Shown piece by piece: positions 54,846-63,600 of a stretch of DNA of 64,000 nucleotides; the stretch's first letter is position 1; each line of letters begins with the position of its first letter. The stretch lies in contig NZ_FXUE01000005.1 of NCBI RefSeq assembly GCF_900182935.1, positions 1 through 64,000 of the forward strand. The letters run 5' to 3'. The notes beneath the pieces are model-generated. The model saw only the letters and a list, made by a program, of their open reading frames with translations, did no database searches and was not told the DNA's origin. Position numbers and translations under genes: made by a program. This stretch comes from Fibrobacter sp. UWB10 (GTDB lineage Bacteria; Fibrobacterota; Fibrobacteria; Fibrobacterales; Fibrobacteraceae).

Positions 54846-55234
54846 GGTTTGATTCTTGTTAATGGTTTATTCTTTAGGATGTCTTCCCGGCGAAAGCCGG
54901 GATCTCCTTTTATTTGTTCGCGGACAAAACTAGAATTCGGAATTGCAGAAGTCAATAGTCAAAAAGCAATTCATAGAAAAAAGAATATTTTCAACGCATA
55001 TTCTGCGTTATTTTAAATAAAAAGTTTGTAATTCCGTCAAAATCAAGGGGTTAGAAATCTTAAAAAGATGAAATTTCGGTCATCAAGAACGAAAAACGCC
55101 GCTCAACCAATCAAGGAATTTCACAATCAAGCAGACAATGCTATTCTGCCCGTCATTATTCAACGCATGTTTTGCGTGTATAAAATCAAACAAAAACCGA
55201 GCTATTCCCGCAAAATAAAGTTATTTTATATGCT
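54846..55234. other. 389-bp gene-free AT-rich stretch
   Basis: It contains REP-like copy C (54880-54911) and two similar 20- to 30-bp units at about 54991-55020 and 55160-55190, each with CAACGCAT, a short AT run, and TGCGT followed by A/T. The second unit lies about 45 bases before the next gene. No ORF with coding character. Confidence 0.6.
54880..54911 (-). repeat. REP-like palindrome, copy C
   Basis: TTCCCGGC / GCCGGGA stem with a 4-nt loop, followed by TCTCC and T4 (plus reading); 35 bases upstream of the aldolase-family start. Same family and orientation as copies A and B. Confidence 0.75.
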
Positions 55235-56821
55235 ATGAAGAAGAAAATTTTTTGGGGATTAGTTTCATTCTTTCTGTGTGCCTGCGGAGGTGAGATTTCA
55301 TCATCCGAAATCTCATATTCCAGCGAAAGCAACGCAACTCCAGACAAGGAATCGCCATCTTCTGGCGAAAACACTCTGTCGTCAAGCTCCGCGACCGAGA
55401 CACCATCTGGCGATTCCACATCAACCGATTCGTCTTCAAGCGGCGGCACTGTTTCAGACGCGCAGACTTCTTCTAACGACACCGCATCGAACGTTTCGTC
55501 ATCAAGCGCAGCGCAATCAGGTTCCGGCCCAGCAGGTGGAATCAGCTTCCCGCAAGTAAGAGGTTGTAGGCCAGCCGCCCCCACCGAAAGCGAAACCTTC
55601 GGCGTAGTCGACGCATTCATTCAGAAACGAGTCGAAACCCTCGTACAGCAAGGCTTAAGCAACGACTCCGCGAGAGACATCGCCATCGAAGAACTCCAGC
55701 GCGAACTCGGCCTAGACACCCTATTCCAGGAGAACCCCTACATCGCGGAATACCAACTGGAATACACGCTGTTCTTCCTTTACGGAAACAAGAACGAGAA
55801 TACGCTGAATCAAGATTTAACTGACGACTTCGCCGACGGCACGCTAGAAGCCGACAACTACTGCATCAACCATGTTCCATACGCCACCCTAGACGTTTTC
55901 CCCGAAATGTTTATGCCCCTGGGCTGCGCCATCAGCATGAGCGAAATCAACAACCCCTTGGCCATCATGCGCAACATCTGGCGAAAGTGCGCCGGCATGC
56001 CCTATTGCAACGCAAGCGTCGGCGACACCATGATTACCTTGGACAAAGACCATTTCGTATGCGAGGAAGGTTCTTGGGTCACGCTCGAAATGCTCGGCAA
56101 AGAAAAGAACGGCGTGATTTGCACCAAGAATGGAGATCGCGTCGTCGTCAGGGAATCCGACAACAACGACAACACATACATTTGCCACGATAGTTTATGG
56201 CGTTCCATATCGAGTACAGCGTACTTACCCGCAGAATATTTCCTGAACCCAGACTTTGAATACGGAACCTTCGAAGACCCGCGCGACGGACACGTGTACA
56301 AAACAACCGTGTACGAAGGCAAAACCTGGTTCGCCCAAGATATCGACTACTACGACAAAGACGACTCCCTTTTCGTGAATCAGAGCAAATGCGCAAAGGT
56401 CGCAGAACACAAAAAGCACGACCCCAGCGAAAACACCTATTGCGACGGAGCAAGCCGATTCTACACCGTCAACGTGATCAAGAAGGTTTGCCCCACCGGC
56501 TGGCGCTTGCCCTCCAAAGAAGACTGGAATAACATCACAGGAATGTCTTACTCCGAAGCGGACAAATACTACCCCAAGCTGTACGCGATAGGCACCCACA
56601 TTGCAGGCAACACCAGAGTCGTCACCGATGAATTCGGCCTGTCGCTCAAAAAGAACGGCTGCGTAGACCCCTACGGCATGGACATGACGCGATCTAACTA
56701 CAACTTATTCTGGGTCGAAGAAGGCGAATACGTAATGAACAGCGATTTCTTCGCTTATTACCAAAAAGTCGACCCCCGCGAAAACGGAGAATACATTCCC
56801 GTTAGATGCATTAAGGAATAA
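55235..56821 (+). CDS. Fibrobacter major-domain lipoprotein (single C-terminal domain)
   Basis: 528 aa. Signal MKKKIFWGLVSFFLCAC ends in a lipobox; a Ser/Thr-rich linker (about 22-95) follows. The middle (about 100-330) is unrelated to the others: a helical part ('FIQKRVETLVQQGLSNDSAR') then a Cys-containing part. One major paralogous domain fills about 335-528: 'DPRDGHVYKTTVYEG', 'TWFAQDIDYYDKDD', 'CPTGWRLPSKEDW' and 'IPVRCIKE*' at the end. No clear RBS; TTTTATATG sits a few bases before the ATG, so the mRNA may be leaderless. Presumed surface protein. Confidence 0.85.
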   Translation: MKKKIFWGLVSFFLCACGGEISSSEISYSSESNATPDKESPSSGENTLSSSSATETPSGDSTSTDSSSSGGTVSDAQTSSNDTASNVSSSSAAQSGSGPAGGISFPQVRGCRPAAPTESETFGVVDAFIQKRVETLVQQGLSNDSARDIAIEELQRELGLDTLFQENPYIAEYQLEYTLFFLYGNKNENTLNQDLTDDFADGTLEADNYCINHVPYATLDVFPEMFMPLGCAISMSEINNPLAIMRNIWRKCAGMPYCNASVGDTMITLDKDHFVCEEGSWVTLEMLGKEKNGVICTKNGDRVVVRESDNNDNTYICHDSLWRSISSTAYLPAEYFLNPDFEYGTFEDPRDGHVYKTTVYEGKTWFAQDIDYYDKDDSLFVNQSKCAKVAEHKKHDPSENTYCDGASRFYTVNVIKKVCPTGWRLPSKEDWNNITGMSYSEADKYYPKLYAIGTHIAGNTRVVTDEFGLSLKKNGCVDPYGMDMTRSNYNLFWVEEGEYVMNSDFFAYYQKVDPRENGEYIPVRCIKE

Positions 56822-56855
56822 AAAAGACGCATTTCGCCATAGTCTCCTTTGTTTC

Positions 56856-57689
56856 TTATTTCTCCGCAACGGCTTTCTTCCGTTCCTGTTTTAACTTTTT
56901 AGCACTGATTTTGGGAGTGGGAAGGTTTTCTGGCATTGTTCCACCGAGTTCAGCGATAGTCTGGCGAACTTTCTTGCCTACGGCAAAATGGGTTTCGTTT
57001 GCCAATTCCTTTCCCTTGATGTTTTCACGACGAAGTTTGTCGTCTGTTTGCGTGATACGAAACAGGTTTGCAGCAAGTTCCGTAGCACCCATGTGGTCCA
57101 ATATCTGCTGGTTCTTCTTGAGCCCTTTGCGCTTGTGGATATCCTTCATTCCCAAGCCATTATAAAGGCCTTGGTAACCACGGTTTTGGAATACCGCATA
57201 ATCCACAGGCGTTTCGACACCGGCAGCCTTTGCGGAACTGGCAAGGAATTTGTTACGAATCGTAACTTCATCGCGAATGGCCAAGCGTTTTTCATCTTCT
57301 GAAAGTTGCGTCATTGAATCCGAAATTTCCTTTTGCCTGGTTTTAACTGCAAAATATGTTTGTCCGAGGGCAATCACTTCTTTACGGGGATCGCCGTTCA
57401 TTACAATCAGGTAACAGGCATAACGGGAAAGCTTCACGTCGGCGACTTCACGCTTGGCCCCTTTGGCGAGATTTATCATTTTGCCGACGTCGGCAAAATG
57501 ATCCCCGACAATTAACCCACTGGCCTCGCAAGCTGTTTTAGCCCTTTCAATTGATTCCTGAAAGCGCCGCCATTGAGCATATTCCAAAGCCGTCTGCAAC
57601 TCCCTCGCATACCAGAACTCGGCTCCGTTTTCATCAATGTGTTTGATATTCTCGAACGTCTGCTGAGATGGCAAAGCCAAATAAAACAA
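56856..57689 (-). CDS. dinD: DinD-family DNA-damage-inducible protein
   Basis: 277 aa. N-terminal BRO-like part 'TFENIKHIDENGAEFWYARELQTALEYAQWRRFQESIERA' (about 11-50) and 'ADVKLSRYACYLIVMNGD' are diagnostic of DinD; the central 'YAVFQNRGYQGLYNGL' and 'HMGATELAANLFRITQTD' also fit. E. coli DinD is SOS-induced and interferes with RecA. The frame begins only with a TTG (57689) 11 bases after an AAGGA; ATGs at 57697/57700 are in another frame. So either TTG is used or there is a one-base indel in the T-rich start. C-terminus Lys-rich. Confidence 0.85.
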   Translation of the reverse strand: MFYLALPSQQTFENIKHIDENGAEFWYARELQTALEYAQWRRFQESIERAKTACEASGLIVGDHFADVGKMINLAKGAKREVADVKLSRYACYLIVMNGDPRKEVIALGQTYFAVKTRQKEISDSMTQLSEDEKRLAIRDEVTIRNKFLASSAKAAGVETPVDYAVFQNRGYQGLYNGLGMKDIHKRKGLKKNQQILDHMGATELAANLFRITQTDDKLRRENIKGKELANETHFAVGKKVRQTIAELGGTMPENLPTPKISAKKLKQERKKAVAEK

Positions 57690-57696
57690 AAGCGCA

Positions 57697-57717
57697 TCAT
57701 TCCTTTCTATGGAATGA
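57697..57717. promoter_or_regulatory. Inverted repeat over the dinD ribosome-binding site
   Basis: TCATTCC (57697-57703) and GGAATGA (57711-57717) with a 7-nt spacer. The AAGGA of dinD (57705-57701, minus strand) lies inside, so an RNA hairpin would hide it, or the site is an operator. No LexA-type box was recognised. Confidence 0.4.
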
Positions 57718-57793
57718 CGCGTCGGGCATGAATGTACCTAATATTCAAAAAGCTGGCAAGAGGGGGAAGAAAATTTTACAAGACGATTAAATT

Positions 57794-57822
57794 AAAAAGG
57801 CAGGCAACGCCCGCCCTTTTTA
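57794..57822 (-). terminator. Intrinsic terminator of the Rpn-like fragment
   Basis: Minus strand: GGGCGGGC, GTT loop, GCCTGCC(T) with two G-U pairs, then TTTTTAAT. Confidence 0.7.
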
Positions 57823-57844
57823 GTGTAAATAGGACTTGTAGGAA

Positions 57845-58051
57845 TTAAGCTTTGAGCTGGTTGCGCAGCACAACAACTTCTTCTAAAGAAAGCCCCGTTG
57901 CAGCGACTATTTTCTCGTCAGAATCGCCAAGCTTTATCAGATTCTTCGCGATTTCACGGGTACGATCTTCAATCTTCGCGTTGATGTCATCCGCGAATTC
58001 CTTGAAGAAGCCCTTTCTTAAGGCATTATGATCCCAGACCTTGTGATACAT
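57845..58051 (-). CDS. Short ORF like the C-terminus of Rpn/PD-(D/E)XK transposase-family proteins
   Basis: 68 aa. The end 'REIAKNLIKLGDSDEKIVAATGLSLEEVVVLRNQL' (about 32-66) is the helical tail commonly found at the C-terminus of Rpn-type / PD-(D/E)XK 'putative transposase' proteins. The nuclease part is absent. It has its own ATG and a terminator, so it may be a stand-alone internal-product-like gene (Rpn C-terminal variants are known to be made separately), or simply a remnant of a deleted element. Confidence 0.5.
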   Translation of the reverse strand: MYHKVWDHNALRKGFFKEFADDINAKIEDRTREIAKNLIKLGDSDEKIVAATGLSLEEVVVLRNQLKA

Positions 58052-58123
58052 ATTCCGATAAGCCTCACTTTTCTTATAAATCTAATTTCATGTCTACTCA
58101 GAGGCAATACCATTGAACAATAA

Positions 58124-58174
58124 TTTATGGCCGCTATTTTCGGCCATAAATTTTGCAAGTGGGACTTGCAAAAT
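58124..58174. repeat. Twin adjacent perfect hairpins
   Basis: Hairpin 1: TTTATGGCCG (58124-58133) / CGGCCATAAA (58141-58150), loop 7. Hairpin 2: ATTTTGCAAGT (58150-58160) / ACTTGCAAAAT (58164-58174), loop 3. They share base 58150 and lie just past the stop of the 63-aa gene. They could end its transcript or be an element end. Confidence 0.85.
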
Positions 58175-58184
58175 GGAAAAGAAA

Positions 58185-58376
58185 TTAAGGAATCTTGAAC
58201 TGCAGGATTTCATCAGCAGTCAATTCATCAATTTCCTTTCCAACACGCTCGGCATATCGCCCTAATTCCAGTAGATTTAACTTGCCTTTAGGAGGGTTTT
58301 TATAGGGATTCGGAGGAGCCAAGTACTCTTCCATGGAATCCGCCAGAATGACAGCAGGCTTTCTAATTCCACTCAT
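58185..58376 (-). CDS. Small protein paired with the GNAT-like gene (63 aa), candidate antitoxin
   Basis: ATG 58376, overlapping the end of the GNAT-like gene by 14 bases, with GGAGG about ten bases upstream. The sequence has a Pro/Asn-rich middle ('YLAPPNPYKNPPKGKLN') and a helical end (LTADEILQFKIP). No domain recognised. The overlap, small size and acidic helical end resemble the small partner in toxin-antitoxin pairs, but that is inference from arrangement. Confidence 0.55.
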   Translation of the reverse strand: MSGIRKPAVILADSMEEYLAPPNPYKNPPKGKLNLLELGRYAERVGKEIDELTADEILQFKIP

Positions 58377-58923
58377 AGGTATAGACCTCCAGAAGTTTTT
58401 GTGATGCTTTCCTGTTAAAAGCAAATTGATATGGATGCATAGCACCCAAATAAGTTGCACCTAGAACTTCAATATAGTGATTTAACAACTCTTTGTTAAG
58501 GGCAAAACCATGAATAAATCCGTCATATCCCCATGCAAGGGATCGGTCCGCCGCTATAGCAAAAAGATGACCACCAACACCGATGAATTTTTGCTTACCA
58601 AAAGCATGTTTGTTATTTTGCGGAGCGGTACAAGCCCAATGAATATACGCCGCTTTTACATCCACATCATTCCTCACCCCGACAAGCCCCTGAATTTCAT
58701 TATTTTCCTTCAAAGCAAGGGCAAAGACTTCAACCTCTTTGGGAATTTTAATCCAATTTATTTCCCACCCATTCTTTTCGTTGAATTTTTTCAGGAAAGA
58801 TCTACTTTCAATCCTGAATACCACCGTTTCCTTGATTTCCCCAGTTTCAGTATCCTTGAGGCAGGGGACAATTTCGTCGAGCCAAATGCCGACACCACCA
58901 GCGTTTACGCCATTCTTCATCAT
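58363..58923 (-). CDS. GNAT-fold-like protein (186 aa), candidate toxin or modifier
   Basis: ATG 58923 with AGAGGAG upstream. Central strands 'EVFALALKENNEIQGLVGVRNDVDVKAAYIHWACTAPQN' (about 63-101), then 'GVGGHLFAIAADRSLAWGYDGFIHGFAL' (about 115-142), fit a GNAT layout: strand with a beta-bulge, a Gly-rich turn followed by a long helix as in the acetyl-CoA loop, then 'ELLNHYIEVLGATYLG'. The R/Q-x-x-G-x-G/A loop is only approximate ('KFIGVGGHL'), so I call it GNAT-like. It is transcribed from a consensus promoter with its 63-aa partner, within a defence-like region. Confidence 0.5.
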   Translation of the reverse strand: MMKNGVNAGGVGIWLDEIVPCLKDTETGEIKETVVFRIESRSFLKKFNEKNGWEINWIKIPKEVEVFALALKENNEIQGLVGVRNDVDVKAAYIHWACTAPQNNKHAFGKQKFIGVGGHLFAIAADRSLAWGYDGFIHGFALNKELLNHYIEVLGATYLGAMHPYQFAFNRKASQKLLEVYTYEWN

Positions 58924-58947
58924 TCACTCCTCTCCGCCTACAAGCAT

Positions 58948-58978
58948 AAAAAAGGCGGGGCTTAACGGTTTGTCGCCC
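58948..58978 (-). promoter_or_regulatory. Hairpin plus T6 in the leader of the GNAT-like gene, possible attenuator
   Basis: Minus strand: GGCG (58977-58974), 16-nt loop, CGCC (58957-58954), then T6 (58953-58948). It lies between promoter and RBS. The stem is short, so this is tentative. Confidence 0.3.
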
Positions 58979-59009
58979 AACATGTACAAATGCACGTCCG
59001 AGCACTATA

Positions 59010-59038
59010 AATATAAATTACCGGATGGCGATTGTCAA
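59010..59038 (-). promoter_or_regulatory. Promoter of the GNAT-like/63-aa pair
   Basis: Minus strand: TTGACA (59038-59033), exactly 17 bases, TATATT (59015-59010). Leader about 80 nt before ATG 58923. Confidence 0.8.
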
Positions 59039-59128
59039 GAGGTGATTGAAAAACTTTTAAAAATCTTTTGGGCGTTTCTCTCACGCGAATTATCATTTGT
59101 TACGCAAAATATCTTTGCATAAACAAAC

Positions 59129-59149
59129 TATATTGCATAAAAAAAAGGA
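59129..59149 (+). promoter_or_regulatory. -10 box and RBS of the KAP NTPase gene
   Basis: TATATT at 59129-59134, AAGGA at about 59145-59149, ATG 59158. The direct repeat TTGCATAAA (59115, 59133) flanks the box and may bind a regulator. Confidence 0.45.
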
Positions 59150-59157
59150 ATGAATAC

Positions 59158-60621
59158 ATGCAACAAGATATGCTCGGGCGTGAGCCGTTCGTCACATTAC
59201 TTGATAATATAATTACGCAAAAAGTCAGCGTGCACGAAGGTTTCTCATTTGCGATTGATGGCAAATGGGGCTGTGGAAAATCATGGATTTTGAAAGAACT
59301 TGAGCAAAAACTCGAGTTGAAGAATTATTTGGTAATTCACTACAACTGTTGGGAAAACGAATACTACGAAGAACCACTTGTAGCGATACTCTCCGTTATA
59401 ATTGATAAACTGAATCAGTTGCAAGAAAACATTCCGGACAAGAATAAAAAAGACAGAATACAAATTGCACTAAAATTTTTCGCTGAAATAATATCGACCA
59501 TCTTAACAAATAAGTTCGGTATCGGTTTTAACGATTTTTTAGAATCCGGGAAAAAAGCAATAGCCGCAGACAAAGCTCCTGCTATATCAAAAGATTTTGA
59601 CAAGAATCAATCGTTAAAAGATGCTTTAGCAGCGGTTCGCGAAAATCTTTTACAATTAACTAATGTCCTGTCAGAAAGCAAAGATGTATTTGAAAACGTC
59701 ATTATCGTAGTCGATGAACTTGATCGTTGTTTGCCTGAATACGCCATTAAAGTAATGCAGCGGTTACATCATATATGTTTTGACACTACATCTGATAAAT
59801 ACATGTTTATTCAATTAGCGGCAATCAATAAAAGTGAATTACTCGGCTCCATAGTCAAAACATTTGGCCGTGAATTCAATTTAAAACAAAAATATACCGC
59901 TGCAGACACTAAGCCAGGATCTATTGTCTATGAGAACTTCGATGAATGTCAAATTCAATTTGGCAATTACTACTTCAAAAAATTTTTCCAATTGATCATC
60001 CCTGTATCTAATGGAGAGAAGATAGAAAGACCCTTATCGCTCCTTGATGGTTTTGAAAATAATTTTGATTCTACAGATGTGACAGGAAAGGAGTGTGTTG
60101 AGAAATTTTTTACAGATGTCTTAGCGTTTTTCCCGATGAGAATAAAACTAGAATTAGTTCATCTTGTTAAGACAGCCCATGAAATTACATCGATGGACGA
60201 ATCTTTAGACAAAAATTTAAAATACAATACTCTATGTATTGAGTTAATAGATTGCTTATGCAAGTCGGTGCTGAAAAAAAATCATCCCCAAATATTGCAT
60301 AAAAAAGACAACGATGAAAGTCGAAACTATTTATTTTTACGAATTTCAAATTTGAAAAACATTGAAGGAATCTTTGACATCAACGCTTTTACAATTGCTT
60401 TTGAAAAGTGGAGTCAATCAGAATGTGGTGCCATGTCGTACAGAACAGAACACGGAACATCAACGTATCATCCTTTCAGTTTGCAACGTACGGAATCCTA
60501 TATAAAGGCGTTTTATGAGCCAACACAAGGACTTATATGTAAAAAAATTGACGCCGGCCCCATTCCCTCCGAAGTCGCTTTTATCGAAGCCTTCCGAAAG
60601 ACGTTAGACATTCTTGTATAA
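59158..60621 (+). CDS. KAP-family P-loop NTPase (487 aa)
   Basis: ATG 59158 is chosen for the AAGGA upstream. KAP NTPases (STAND-like) include PifA of plasmid F and the QatA protein of the Qat phage-defence system. Visible: 'FAIDGKWGCGKSWIL' (Walker A near 34-43), 'HYNCWENEYYEEPLVAI' (the family's Trp-containing motif near 62-78), Walker B 'VIIVVDELDRC' near 181-191, and 'YMFIQLAAINKSEL' (sensor 1 region). No transmembrane insertion is evident, unlike many KAP proteins. The DNA is AT-richer than the core genes, suggesting horizontal acquisition. It is convergent with hsdR, 22 bases apart. Confidence 0.8.
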   Translation: MQQDMLGREPFVTLLDNIITQKVSVHEGFSFAIDGKWGCGKSWILKELEQKLELKNYLVIHYNCWENEYYEEPLVAILSVIIDKLNQLQENIPDKNKKDRIQIALKFFAEIISTILTNKFGIGFNDFLESGKKAIAADKAPAISKDFDKNQSLKDALAAVRENLLQLTNVLSESKDVFENVIIVVDELDRCLPEYAIKVMQRLHHICFDTTSDKYMFIQLAAINKSELLGSIVKTFGREFNLKQKYTAADTKPGSIVYENFDECQIQFGNYYFKKFFQLIIPVSNGEKIERPLSLLDGFENNFDSTDVTGKECVEKFFTDVLAFFPMRIKLELVHLVKTAHEITSMDESLDKNLKYNTLCIELIDCLCKSVLKKNHPQILHKKDNDESRNYLFLRISNLKNIEGIFDINAFTIAFEKWSQSECGAMSYRTEHGTSTYHPFSLQRTESYIKAFYEPTQGLICKKIDAGPIPSEVAFIEAFRKTLDILV

Positions 60622-60643
60622 CGAGCTTTGAATTTAGCCGTTC

Positions 60644-63600
60644 CTACTCTTCATATTTCTTGAAATTCTCAACCTGCTTCAAGACTTCGTCGTAGGCTTC
60701 GTCAATTACGGTTGGCGGATAACCGTTCTTTCTCAGAAGTACAGCCAAGTCGGAATAGAGTTCGTCGCGGATATCCTGCCGATTGGTCCAATCTGCATAT
60801 TTCGCCTTGCCATTGACGAGTTCCCTGATTTTTCGGGCTAGTTCGATATAGGTTTCTTCGGTCAGGGCCTTACGGAAATTGTGTTCGTCAGCGACAGCAA
60901 CAAGGATGTCGTAGAAAGCCTTTTCGATGTAGGAAATTCCCATTTCTTCAAAGGAGCTCTTTTCCTTCTTCAAATCCTTGAATACTTTTTCAAGTTCTTC
61001 ACTAAGATTGTCAACGGTTTCTTCGATAATTTCTTGAACTTCGCTGAGTTCGTTGCGGCTGTTATAGCGGTCAATGATGTTTTTCAGGCGTTTTGAGAAT
61101 TCAGCGGCTTTCAGCATATTTGTCTTGCCAAATTCCTTGATGGCGCGTTTCAGCAACTTGACCAGCGCGAAGTATTTCGTATTCGGGAATTTTATTTTCT
61201 TCAGTTTTTCCAGAAATTCGTCGCTGAACAAGTTTTGCACATCGTCTTTTGCAGAATCATCAAATGTGAAATCCTTACCTTCGTATGACGAGCAGATGGC
61301 CTTATCCACAAGTTCTGCAATTTTCTTGTTCATCAAAGTGGCATCGGGCGTATCGCCAATGGTCATCTTGAAAATTACGGAACGGACACACAAGAAGTAA
61401 TGCAATATATCGACTTCATGCTCTGTAATTTGATCGTGACCGATACACACATCAAACGCTTTCTTGGCGCGTTGCGTAAAGCCCATAAAACGGTCGCGAC
61501 GTTCCTTGAACGCCATTACAAATTCAACACCCTTGTTGATGATATCCAACCGTTCAAGAGGCGTAGCCGTCTCTTCAAAGAACCGGCTATAATCCACATC
61601 ATTCATCAAGTCCATCGTCTTTTGCAAGAAATCCTTGAAGATGACGAGGGCAGCATCTGTTCCGTTAACAGGCTTGATATCGCCATTATACAACTTCATC
61701 GCTTTTGCGATAGACGATTCAAGACCGATGTAGTCAACAATCAACCCGTATTCTTTTCCCTTGAAAACTCGGTTCACACGGGAAATCGTCTGAATTAGGT
61801 TATGCCGTTCTACGGGCTTGTCAAGATACATTGTGTCAAGCGAAGGGACATCAAAACCGGTAATCCACATATCGACAAGAATGACTATTTTGAAATTCGA
61901 TTTTTCATTCTTGAATTCCTTGGCGTAGTTTTTACGGTCATCATCGGTCCCGATAATCGCCTTCATTTCGGCGGTATCATTCTTGGAGCCGCTACAGACG
62001 AACTTGACCTTTTCAATGTCCATCGCATCGCGGCTAATTTCATTTCCGTCGTATTCAGGCGCGCACTTGCGTTTTTCAAACCATTCCGGGCGGAGCGTCT
62101 TGATGCGTTTATAGACTTCAAGCCCGATTTCACGGTCATAGCACACAAACATTGCCTTGCCGTTTACGGTAGCATTTTCACGGCAACGTTTTTCATAATG
62201 GCCAATAAAGTGATTGACAACAATATCAAGGCGACTTGTAGCCCCCAGAATTGTCTTGATCTTGAGCATATCCCGTTGCGATTGTTGAATCTGGTCCGGG
62301 TTTGTGCCTGCATTTGCCATAGATTCGTAAAACTTATCGCAAATTTCAGCTTGACGTTCGTTTAATTGAACTTCTCGCGGACCGTTCAATCGGGAAATCT
62401 GGACCGTTGCGCCGTCTTCTTTCGACTGGAACATCGTGTACTTGAAGGTGATGTCTCCAAAGACTTGCAAAGTTGCATCTACGGGTGTGCCGGTAAAGCC
62501 TATATAAGTGGCATTAGGGAACGAATCTCGCAAGTATTTCGCGAAACCGTAAACCGTCTTTGCGCCCTTGGTTTGCGACATCACGATTTTACTGTTCACA
62601 TTCGTTTGCGTTCGGTGCGCTTCGTCAGAAATACAGAAGATATTCCTGCGGTCACTGAGCAAGTTCAGGTCTTCCCTGAACTTTTGAATAGTCATCAGGT
62701 AAACACCGCCACTTTGGACATCCTTCAATTTTTGTGTCAGCATTGGCCGGTTCTTGATTTGCAGAGTATTCGCTTCTACAAAGTATTCCTTGGCGTTTTC
62801 GAAATCTTCGGACAGCTGGTCGTCCAAATCATTGCGGTCCGTAAGCATGATGACGGTCGGCTTGTCAAATTCCTCGTAGGTCGTAATCTTTTTTGCGAGG
62901 AACAGCATGATATACGATTTTCCGCAGCCGGTCGCACCCCAGAACGTGCCACCCTTGTGTGTATTTGCCGCATATTCCTTGACGATGCCCTTGAACATCG
63001 CCTCAGCACCATAATACTGATAGTATTTGGGCAAGATAACGAGATTCTTATCGCTATTGTCAGGAATATAGATATAATTGCGCAAAAAATTCAATAATGT
63101 GCGGCGTTCAAAAATGCCTTCGATAATGTTGTCTATTCCCTGCGGGCCATCGGCACTTCTGTAAGCATCGCCTTCCTTGAGTTTCCACTTGAAATAGAAT
63201 TCGTATGGGCTGAACAACGCTCCGTATTTATTGTTTGCACCATCGCTGATGATATTGATAAAGTCAAACTTCATTAGCGAAGGAATATTCTGGGCATAGC
63301 GGATATGCGTCTGTTCGTATGCGTCAGCAATGGTTACGGAATCATCGGCTGGATTCTTTAGCTCAATAACGGAAACAGGAATGCCGTTGATAAACAGCAC
63401 TATGTCAGGGCGTTGTAGTTTATATTCCTGGAATTCAAACTGGTTTACAACGCGGAAAATGTTGTTGGTTTCAGCATCGTCGCCAAAGTCAAAGAAATTG
63501 ATAAACAGCCTTGAACCATCGTCTCGCGAAAGGTCAAAACCCTTGAAAATACGCTTGTAGGTTTCTTTTAAAGCTCGATAAAGCGACTGGTTTGAATATT

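Noticed and set aside
54846-55234. Hidden small gene in the 389-bp gap
   Set aside because: Frames are short and lack RBS or coding bias; the region holds repeats only.
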